A stretch of DNA of 64,000 bases from Pseudomonas sp. UFMG81 (GTDB lineage Bacteria; Pseudomonadota; Gammaproteobacteria; Pseudomonadales; Pseudomonadaceae): the NCBI RefSeq assembly GCF_015354575.1, contig NZ_JACAFQ010000009.1, positions 1 to 64,000 of the forward strand. The letters are read 5' to 3'. The stretch's first letter is position 1. Each line of letters begins with the position of its first letter. This document shows, one piece after another, positions 58,206 to 64,000 of the stretch. The notes beneath the pieces are model-generated. The model did no database searches, had not been told where the DNA came from, and was given only the letters and a program-made list of their open reading frames with translations. The translations under genes and the position numbers were made by a program.

Positions 58206-58925
58206 ATGCGTGATTTGTCGAAGGCGGCGCTGCCGCTGGTGGTGGCCACGAGCCTGTTGGCGGGTTGCGCCACCCACAGCGATGGCAGCGCGCCCCTCAA
58301 CCAAAGGACTTGGCCCATCTGCAGCCTGCTGGGCGGGCTGGTCGGCGGTGGCCTGGGCGCCATCGAGAGTTCCAGCTGGGCGGCCGGTGTCGGCGCCTTG
58401 GGCGCCATTACCGGTGGCCTGATCTGCTATGCCCAGGATGGCGACGAAGATGGCGATGGCGTGTTCGACCGTCGCGACCGTTGCCCGGACACTCCAGCCG
58501 GCACCCAGGTGAGCCACACGGGCTGCCCGTTGCCACAATATCCACCCTCTCAAGCGCCAGCTGAGCCTGCCGCGACGTCCGAGGTGATCACCTTGGACGA
58601 CCAGGGCCAGGTCTTGTTCGCCTTCGACTCCGCCGAGTTGATGCCCGGCGCCCAGCAGCGCCTGCATGCGCTGCTGCCCAAGCTGAACGATCCAGCCGTG
58701 ACCCGTGTCAAGGTCATCGGCTTCACCGATAGCGTAGGCTCCGACAGCTATAACCAGAGCCTGTCCGAGCGCCGTGCCAGCAGCGTGGCCGAGTACCTGA
58801 TCAGCCAGGGGCTGGCGCCAACCAAGGTGACCAGCCAGGGGCGTGGCGAGGGCGAACCGGTAGCCGACAACGACACCGACGAAGGGCGCACACGCAATCG
58901 ACGGGTGGAGCTGCACCTCAACTGA
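58206..58925 (+). CDS. OmpA-family lipoprotein 2 (paralogue)
   Basis: A 239-residue lipoprotein (LLAGC, Cys21) with the same order of parts as its neighbour: Gly-rich segment (GGLVGGGLGAIESSSWAAGV), Asp-rich calcium-type motif (DGDEDGDGVFDRRDRCPDTP), a Pro/Ala linker and an OmpA domain (GFTDSVGSDSYNQSLSERRA). ATG 58206 follows AGGAGCATTCAGC. The shared GAIESSSWA and SVGSDSYNQ stretches show that the pair arose by duplication. Confidence 0.9.
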   Translation: MRDLSKAALPLVVATSLLAGCATHSDGSAPLNQRTWPICSLLGGLVGGGLGAIESSSWAAGVGALGAITGGLICYAQDGDEDGDGVFDRRDRCPDTPAGTQVSHTGCPLPQYPPSQAPAEPAATSEVITLDDQGQVLFAFDSAELMPGAQQRLHALLPKLNDPAVTRVKVIGFTDSVGSDSYNQSLSERRASSVAEYLISQGLAPTKVTSQGRGEGEPVADNDTDEGRTRNRRVELHLN

Positions 58926-59022
58926 CCCCTCTGGCGCGCACCCGGCGGTAAGGTTACTGTTGCCGACGCGGCCCGCTCGAACGGGCCGCGCCGACATAAC
59001 AACAAATCACTGGGGGCGGGCT

Positions 59023-59298
59023 ATGAAGTTCATCCTGGGGCTGGGCAAGGTCCTGACGGTGCTGTTCTGGTGGGTGGTGCTGTTCAACCTGCTCATGCCG
59101 CAGCCGTTGCCGCTCAATCTGCTCATCAATGCCACAGGCATCGTCTTGCTCACGCTGCATGTGCTCGAGGTGCTGTTTTTCAATGGCAGCCTGCGCGGGC
59201 GCAGCCACCGCTGGTTCGATCGCTTGCAGATCCTGTTGACCGGCATTTTCCACGTCATGTCCATCCCCAAACCTGAAGAGGCTTCCAGCCGTGCGTAA
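59023..59298 (+). CDS. DUF1145 family membrane protein
   Basis: A 91-residue protein with two membrane helices (FILGLGKVLTVLFWWVVLFN and NLLINATGIVLLTLHVLEVL) and a basic C-terminal tail, matching DUF1145. ATG 59023 is preceded by GGGGGCGGGCT. Function unknown. It overlaps the next gene by eight bases and is probably cotranslated with it. Confidence 0.88.
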   Translation: MKFILGLGKVLTVLFWWVVLFNLLMPQPLPLNLLINATGIVLLTLHVLEVLFFNGSLRGRSHRWFDRLQILLTGIFHVMSIPKPEEASSRA

Positions 59299-60049
59299 AT
59301 TGATGTTGCTGGCCGCCCTGGCCGCGCCCCTGGCCCAGGCCGAGAGCCTCGAAGTTGCCGCCCATTCCATGCTGCGCCTGCCGAACAAGTCGGCCAGCGT
59401 GCACCTGGAACAGGTGCGCGTGGCCGATTCGGCGACCCTGTTGTTGCCGGCCAGCCTGACCGAATTGAAGATCGACCACCTGGAGCTGGGGCGCGATGCG
59501 CGCATCGCCATCGCGCCGGCCGAACAGGACCTGCGCATCAGTGCGGCCAGCGCCTCCTTCGGCGAAGGCAGCGAGATCAGCGCGCCAGGCGCACCGGGCA
59601 CTTATGAGCGGGCCGCCCGCCCAGGGCGCAACCTCGACCTGCGCCTGCAAGGGCTGGAGGCCGAGCGGCTGGCCATCGATGCGCGAGGCGGTGCCGGGGC
59701 GCCGGGTTACTTCGGGCTCGATGGTGCCAATGGTAAGCCGGGGGGCTGCACCTGGGGCCAGGCCAGCCGTGGCGCCAACGGCGACAACGGCGGCAATGGC
59801 CATGACGGCGCTGCCGGTGGGCGGATTCGCCTGGCGCTGCCCGATGGCTTCCCACAGGAGCGCATCGCGGTCCGCCTCGATGGCGGCGCGCCGGGCAAGC
59901 CGGGGGACGCGGGCAAGGCTGGCAAGGGCGGGGCGAGCAAGGGCTGCCTGGTGTACAGCACCGCTGCTGGCGCCAATGGCCGCCCGGGGCAGCCGGGTGA
60001 GCCGGGTGTGGCTGGGGCAAATGGTGAGCTGATCATCCAGCGGCTGTAA
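59291..60049 (+). CDS. Exported protein with collagen-like Gly-rich segment
   Basis: A 252-residue protein from GTG 59291 with a signal peptide (MRKLMLLAALAAPLAQAES). The N-terminal half (about 20-120) looks like a beta-solenoid-type repeat region. The C-terminal half is rich in GxY-type triplets (GAPGTYERAARPG, GANGKPGGC, GAPGKPGDAGKAGKGGASKG, GQPGEPGVAGANG), resembling bacterial collagen-like proteins but interrupted. Two cysteines (GGCTWG and KGCLVY) could form a disulfide. Function unknown. Base composition is like that of the neighbours. Confidence 0.8.
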   Translation: MRKLMLLAALAAPLAQAESLEVAAHSMLRLPNKSASVHLEQVRVADSATLLLPASLTELKIDHLELGRDARIAIAPAEQDLRISAASASFGEGSEISAPGAPGTYERAARPGRNLDLRLQGLEAERLAIDARGGAGAPGYFGLDGANGKPGGCTWGQASRGANGDNGGNGHDGAAGGRIRLALPDGFPQERIAVRLDGGAPGKPGDAGKAGKGGASKGCLVYSTAAGANGRPGQPGEPGVAGANGELIIQRL

Positions 60050-60078
60050 GGGGGCATCGCTTTCAAGGTGTTCGCGTC

Positions 60079-60408
60079 AAGGCTGCCAGGTGCTCGCCGG
60101 GAGTCTTGCAGCGTTCTTGAGACCGAGCGCCGCCCGCGCGGCGCATCGCTGGCAAGCCAGCTCCCACATCTGTTTCGGGCCAGTTACTCCTGGTCCATCT
60201 CCACTGTCCGCCTTGTTTGTACGACGCGGTTTCAGCATTGGCGCTGATGCCGCACCACCAGACTTGAGGCATGCACCAAGGCGGACAGTGGAGACCTCAC
60301 AGGATGGATTGGCCCGAAACAGATGTGGGAGCTGGCTTGCCAGCGATGCGCCGCGCGGGCGGCGCTCGATCTCAAGAACGCTGCAAAGCTTTCGCCAGGC
60401 ACTTGGCC
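60079..60408. repeat. Composite inverted repeat element, copy C
   Basis: Same arm and core order as copy A, including TTGTTTGTACGACGCGGTTT and TTGAGGCATGCACCAAGGCG in the core, TCCACTGTCCGCC/GGCGGACAGTGGA at the arm ends and GCTGGCAAGCCAGCTCCCAC hairpins. It is nearly identical to copy A in the arms and more divergent in the middle of the core. Confidence 0.8.
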
Positions 60409-60447
60409 GACTCGCCCCCGCATCTCTCGGACACCGCCCATGGCCAT

Positions 60448-60474
60448 GGTCTAGTCTGAACAGACCGGTACCGG
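60448..60474. promoter_or_regulatory. Palindromes upstream of the OYE gene, possible TetR-type operator
   Basis: GGTCT-AGTCTGAAC-AGACC overlaps the perfect palindromes GTCTGAACAGAC (60454-60465) and CCGGTACCGG (60465-60474), 62-88 bases before the Old Yellow Enzyme gene. Electrophile-responsive TetR-type repressors of such genes use GTCTA-type palindromes, but no regulator gene is adjacent. Confidence 0.35.
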
Positions 60475-60535
60475 CCAAGCCTCACCACAAGTGCCCGGAC
60501 CGGACCACCATTGGAGTCCCCCGGGAGGTGCTCTC

Positions 60536-61642
60536 ATGAGCCTGCTGCTTGAGCCGTATACCCTGCGTCAGCTGACCCTGCCCAACCGCATCGCCGTATC
60601 CCCCATGTGCCAGTACTCCGCCGTCGACGGCCTGGCCAACGACTGGCACCTGGTGCACCTGGGCAGCCGCGCGGTCGGTGGCGCGGGCCTGGTGATCAGC
60701 GAAGCCGTGGCGGTGACCGCCGATGGCCGCATCACCGCCGAGGATCTTGGCCTGTGGAACGACGAACAGATCGCTCCGCTGCAACGCATCACCCGTTTCA
60801 TCACCGCCCAGGGCGCGGTCCCCGGCATCCAGCTGGCCCATGCCGGGCGCAAGGCCAGCACCTACCGGCCGTGGCTGGGCAAGCAAGGCAGCGTCAAGCT
60901 CGAGGATGGCGGCTGGCAGCCGGTGGGCCCGTCGAAAATCGCCTTCGATCCGCAGCACACCCCGCCGCGCGAACTGAGCAAGGACGAAATCCAGGACGTG
61001 ATCGCCGCTTTCGTGGCCGCGACCGAACGGGCGCTCAAGGCAGGGTTCAAGGTGGTCGAACTGCACGCCGCCCATGGTTACCTGCTGCACCAGTTCCTCT
61101 CGCCCTTGAGCAACCAGCGCCGCGATGAATACGGCAGTTGCTTCGAGAACCGCATTCGCCTGACCCTGCAGGTCACCGAAGCGGTGCGCAAGGTCTGGCC
61201 CGTGGAGTTGCCGCTGTTCGTCCGGGTGTCGGCCACCGACTGGGTGGAGGATGGCTGGAACCCCGATGAAACCGTCGAGCTTGCGCGCCGCCTGCGGGCA
61301 CTGGGTGTCGACCTGATCGACGTCTCTTCTGGCGGAACCTCGGTCAATGCAGAGATCCCCACCGGCCCCGGTTACCAGACCCGTTTCGCCGAGCGCGTGC
61401 GCAAGGAGTCGGAGATCGCCACCGGCACCGTCGGCATGATCACCGAGCCGGCCCAGGCCGAACATATCCTGCGCACCGGCCAGGCCGATGTGATCTTCCT
61501 GGCCCGTGAACTGTTGCGCGACCCTTACTGGCCGCTGCACGCCGACGATGACCTGGGCGGTAACAAGGCGACCTGGCCTGCGCAGTACCAACGGGCGACC
61601 AGCCGGGCCAACCCGATCCACGAGTCTGATCTGCGCGACTAA
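60536..61642 (+). CDS. Old Yellow Enzyme family NADH:flavin oxidoreductase (YqjM-like)
   Basis: A 368-residue FMN enzyme that reduces activated C=C bonds and nitro compounds with NAD(P)H. FMN and active-site motifs: SPMCQYSA (Cys24-25 region, typical of the thermophilic-like/YqjM class), QLAHAGRKAS, ELHAAHGYLLHQFLSPL and GMITEPAQAEHIL. A strong GGGAGG precedes ATG 60536. It stands alone. It belongs to the group of ene-reductases such as XenA, but the exact substrate is unknown. Confidence 0.92.
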   Translation: MSLLLEPYTLRQLTLPNRIAVSPMCQYSAVDGLANDWHLVHLGSRAVGGAGLVISEAVAVTADGRITAEDLGLWNDEQIAPLQRITRFITAQGAVPGIQLAHAGRKASTYRPWLGKQGSVKLEDGGWQPVGPSKIAFDPQHTPPRELSKDEIQDVIAAFVAATERALKAGFKVVELHAAHGYLLHQFLSPLSNQRRDEYGSCFENRIRLTLQVTEAVRKVWPVELPLFVRVSATDWVEDGWNPDETVELARRLRALGVDLIDVSSGGTSVNAEIPTGPGYQTRFAERVRKESEIATGTVGMITEPAQAEHILRTGQADVIFLARELLRDPYWPLHADDDLGGNKATWPAQYQRATSRANPIHESDLRD

Positions 61643-61693
61643 ACGACCGCCGGGGCCGAATAGAGCTGTGATAGCCCCACTTTCGGCCTTTGT

Positions 61694-61789
61694 GCAGCCT
61701 TTCGCGGGCAAGCCCGCTCCCACAGGTACAGTGCGCCCTAGAGGACGTGTGCGAACCCTGTGGGAGCGGGCTTGCCCGCGAAAGGCTGC
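61694..61789. repeat. Inverted REP pair after the OYE gene
   Basis: GCAGCCTTTCGCGGGCAAGC at the left faces its complement ending GCGAAAGGCTGC, one of the most perfect pairs in the window. Confidence 0.87.
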
Positions 61790-61846
61790 GAAGCAGCCGA
61801 GGCAGAGGGGGGACACTGGGCAGACGGTTTTCGCCACAGCTTTTGG

Positions 61847-62045
61847 CTAGGTCACGATGCCGGACGCCGGAGCGCCATCGCACTCCAGATAATCATCCAC
61901 CGCTTCCTTGAACAGTGTTGGCAACCTGCGACGAGATCTTGCGTGGAAGCCAATGATGGCGTGGGTTGTCAGCACGCGACCAACCCATAGTCGGTCTTCT
62001 TTGCTGTACCTGACTGACGCGGTGAAACCACGTTATTTTATATGC
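61847..62045 (-). pseudogene. hicB antitoxin remnant
   Basis: On the minus strand the frame ending in the TAG at 61847-61849 encodes RGFTASVRYSKEDRLWVGRV, then IIGFHARS and LFKEAVDDYLE. This matches HicB-family antitoxins (KGFTA-, VGRV, IIGFH, F-EAVDDYL) over their N-terminal half. An in-frame TAA at 62033-62035 cuts off the start, with an apparent single-base shift near it (YK residues are in another frame). The usual DNA-binding C-terminus is missing. No hicA toxin is nearby. The call is mine from family patterns. Confidence 0.65.
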
Positions 62046-62101
62046 CTGTCCTGTCAGCCATTCAGTCTCGTGGGACTCTACTCTATTGGAGTCGGCTTTA
62101 G

Positions 62102-62241
62102 GCTTTGTACGAAAAGTGCCTGCGCGACGATCATGCTGCGTTGAAAACAGGCTCGGAATGCTCATTTACAACCCGTAAACTCCGCTTCCTCGCCTGTTTT
62201 CGCCTTGCCTGATCGCCGCTCGGCGACTTTTCGTACAAACC
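62102..62241. mobile_element. IS5-type miniature element or IS remnant
   Basis: The sequence GCTTTGTACGAAAAGT starts the element and the complementary ACTTTTCGTACAAAC ends it, so there are about 15 base-pair terminal inverted repeats around 140 bases without a transposase. It is flanked by TTAG on the left and CTAG on the right, compatible with the YTAR target duplication of the IS5 group. Internal sequence includes GCCGCTCGGCGA near the right end. It sits directly beside the hicB remnant. Confidence 0.65.
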
Positions 62242-62317
62242 CTAGGACGGTGATGAGTTTGGCGTGCGAATAATCCTGGATCGAGGCGCTGTGGCCACCT
62301 CGATCCAGATCATGCAA

Positions 62318-63742
62318 TCAATGCTTGAACATCACATGCCGCACACAGGTGTAGTCCTCCAGCCCATACATCGACATATCCTTGCCGTACCCCGACTGCT
62401 TCTGCCCGCCATGGGGCATCTCGCTGACCAGCATGAAGTGGGTGTTGACCCAGGTGCAGCCGTACTGCAAGCGTGCCGCCAGGCGATGGGCGCGGCCGGT
62501 GTCGCGGGTCCACACCGACGAGGCCAGGCCGTACTCGGAGTCGTTGGCCCATTCAAGCGCCTGGGTTTCATCGCTGAAGCGAGTGACCGACACCACCGGG
62601 CCGAACACCTCACGGCGGACGATCTCGTCATCCTGCAGGGCATCGGCCAGTACGGTCGGCTCGAAGAAGAAGCCGCCGCCTTCGATCGCCTTGCCGCCGG
62701 TGACCAGGCGGATATGCGGCTGGGCGATGGCGCGCTCCACGAGCCCGGCCACCTTGTCACGGTGCTGGGCGCTGATCAGTGGGCCCAGCTCGGTGTCACT
62801 GGCGTCCTGCAAGCCGGGCTTGATGCTGGCCACCGCCGCGCCCAGGCGTTCGACGAACTGCTCGTAGATGCCGTCCTGCACGTACAGGCGGCAGGCTGCG
62901 GTGCAGTCTTGGCCGGCGTTGTAGAAGCCAAAGGTGCGGATGCCGTCGATGGCGGCCTCGATGTCGGCGTCGTCGAACACCAGCACCGGTGCCTTGCCGC
63001 CCAGCTCCATGTGCATACGCTTCACGCTGTCGGCGGTGGCGCCGATGATGTGTGCACCGGTGGGGATGGACCCGGTGAGCGACACCATGCGCACCTTGGG
63101 GTGGGTGACCAGCGGGTTGCCGACGGTCTGGCCGCGGCCGAACAGGATGTTGAGCACACCCGCTGGCAACAGCTGCTGCGCCAGCTCACCCAGGCGCAGG
63201 GCGGTCAGCGGGGTGAGTTCCGACGGCTTGATCACCACGGTGTTGCCGGCGGCCAGGGCCGGGGCGATCTTCCACGCCAGCATCATCAGCGGGTAATTCC
63301 AGGGCGCGATCGACGCCACCACGCCCAGCGGGTCGCGGCGGATCATCGAGGTGTGGCCAGGCAGGTATTCACCGGCCGCCGAGCCACCCAGGCAGCGGGC
63401 CGCGCCGGCGAAGTAGCGGAACACGTCGGCGATCGCCGGAATCTCGTCACCCAGCGCGGCGGCGTAAGGCTTGCCGCAGTTGCGCGACTCCAGCCGGGCC
63501 AGTTCCTCGCCATGGGCTTCGATCGCGTCGGCGATGGCCAGCAGTACGGCCGAGCGCTCCTTGGGCGTGGTCTGCGACCAGCTGTCGAAGGCCAGGTCGG
63601 CGGCGCGCACGGCGGTATCGACCTGGGCCTCGCTGGCCTCGTTGATCTGCGCCAGGGCACTGCCTGTGGCCGGGTCAAGTACGGTCCAGGCCGGGCCTTC
63701 GCCATTCACGAGACGGCCGTTGATCAGCATCAGGGTTTGCAT
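62318..63742 (-). CDS. patD: Gamma-aminobutyraldehyde dehydrogenase
   Basis: A 474-residue NAD-dependent aldehyde dehydrogenase that oxidises gamma-aminobutyraldehyde to GABA in putrescine degradation. Family motifs: [20 protein letters not shown], the catalytic glutamate in [10 protein letters not shown] and the nucleophile cysteine in [12 protein letters not shown] chose ATG 63742 because GGAGGA precedes it. The length equals that of E. coli YdcW. It directly follows a polyamine-type ABC permease gene, consistent with one uptake-and-degradation unit. Confidence 0.9.
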   Translation of the reverse strand: MQTLMLINGRLVNGEGPAWTVLDPATGSALAQINEASEAQVDTAVRAADLAFDSWSQTTPKERSAVLLAIADAIEAHGEELARLESRNCGKPYAAALGDEIPAIADVFRYFAGAARCLGGSAAGEYLPGHTSMIRRDPLGVVASIAPWNYPLMMLAWKIAPALAAGNTVVIKPSELTPLTALRLGELAQQLLPAGVLNILFGRGQTVGNPLVTHPKVRMVSLTGSIPTGAHIIGATADSVKRMHMELGGKAPVLVFDDADIEAAIDGIRTFGFYNAGQDCTAACRLYVQDGIYEQFVERLGAAVASIKPGLQDASDTELGPLISAQHRDKVAGLVERAIAQPHIRLVTGGKAIEGGGFFFEPTVLADALQDDEIVRREVFGPVVSVTRFSDETQALEWANDSEYGLASSVWTRDTGRAHRLAARLQYGCTWVNTHFMLVSEMPHGGQKQSGYGKDMSMYGLEDYTCVRHVMFKH

Positions 63743-63759
63743 CGGGGACTCCTCCAGGG

Positions 63760-64000
63760 TCATTTGCCGCTACCCGCAACGCTTTCGCCGCCACGGGTCA
63801 GGTAGTAGGCGCCGAGGATCGGCAGCATGGTCACCAGCATCACCAGCATGGCGACCACGTTGGTCACCGGCACGTCGCGCGGGCGGCTGAGCTGGTTGAG
63901 CAGCCAGATCGGCAGGGTGCGCTCGTGGCCGGCGGTGAAGGTGGTGACGATGATTTCGTCGAACGACAGGGCGAAGGCCAGCATGCCGCCAGCCAGCAAC
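63760..64000 (-). CDS. ABC transporter permease (YdcV/PotC-like), partial
   Basis: The C-terminal 79 residues of an inner membrane permease continuing past the right edge. It includes the [19 protein letters not shown] segment typical of PotC/YdcV permeases (the EAA loop lies outside) and a final helix ([20 protein letters not shown]). Its stop lies 17 bases before the patD start. The upstream genes outside the window probably encode the rest of a putrescine or spermidine importer. Confidence 0.85.
   Translation of the reverse strand, partial: LLAGGMLAFALSFDEIIVTTFTAGHERTLPIWLLNQLSRPRDVPVTNVVAMLVMLVTMLPILGAYYLTRGGESVAGSGK

Noticed and set aside
61847..62103. A functional hicAB toxin-antitoxin system.
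   Set aside because: The hicB frame has an internal stop and no C-terminal DNA-binding part, and no hicA frame is present.
61893..62165. A 90-codon minus-strand frame across the hicB remnant and the miniature element.
   Set aside because: It is out of frame with the HicB-like residues and shows no family match; the HicB-like frame explains the sequence better.

Overview
The window is GC-rich chromosomal DNA from a fluorescent Pseudomonas, most likely of the P. putida group. The evidence is the gene content (AauRS/AatJQMP, GlpM, MotY, a PA3496-type small gene, a QuiP-like acylase), the many putida-type REP hairpins, and a gene order that matches Pseudomonas neighbourhoods I recognise. No rRNA, tRNA, CRISPR array, prophage or complete IS was seen.

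Layout. 1-5.6 kb: first codons of a small Pseudomonas-specific protein with a structured leader, a long composite inverted repeat, an FMN-binding glutamate-synthase-like protein, zinc-independent ribosomal protein L31, a Nudix hydrolase, metR and an exported alpha/beta hydrolase. 5.6-12.8 kb: glpM and the acidic amino acid system, made of the sensor-regulator pair aauS/aauR and the ABC transporter aatJ-Q-M-P. A sigma-54 promoter and two AauR-type inverted repeats lie in front of aatJ. 12.8-17.1 kb: a 1431-residue protein with leucine-rich repeats and a C-terminal NEL (IpaH-type) E3 ubiquitin ligase domain, the most striking gene here. 17.1-22.5 kb: the glycerol regulon glpD, glpR, glpK, glpF with GlpR-like operators. 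22.8-37.3 kb: ybaK, phzF-like, argF with an ABC ATPase, an orphan molybdopterin oxidoreductase, grxD, bfr, bfd, a peroxiredoxin, rnt, pyrC, motY (with a FliA promoter), argG, a two-helix membrane protein and a LuxR-type regulator.

37-45.7 kb: a PA3496-type gene, nth, and a reduced Rnf cluster (rnfA, D, G, E only), then metG, apbC, cspA, dcd and a proline-rich small gene. 45.7-52.7 kb: the four ligase-associated DNA damage response genes (endonuclease PdeM, Lhr-type helicase, ATP-dependent ligase, exonuclease) with an M14-type deacylase inserted between helicase and ligase. 53-60 kb: a QuiP-like acylase, small SEC-C proteins, a LEA-type lipoprotein, a tandem pair of OmpA-like lipoproteins, and an exported collagen-like protein. 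60.5-64 kb: an Old Yellow Enzyme homologue, a hicB antitoxin remnant beside an IS5-type miniature element, gamma-aminobutyraldehyde dehydrogenase, and the end of a polyamine-type ABC permease.

Themes: control of glutamate/aspartate uptake and glycerol use, arginine synthesis with paired ArgR-like sites at both argF and argG, and iron storage (a bacterioferritin that seems to have lost half its ferroxidase ligands). Dispersed repeats are prominent: simple REP pairs at most gene ends, and three copies of a roughly 300-base composite element with an asymmetric core.
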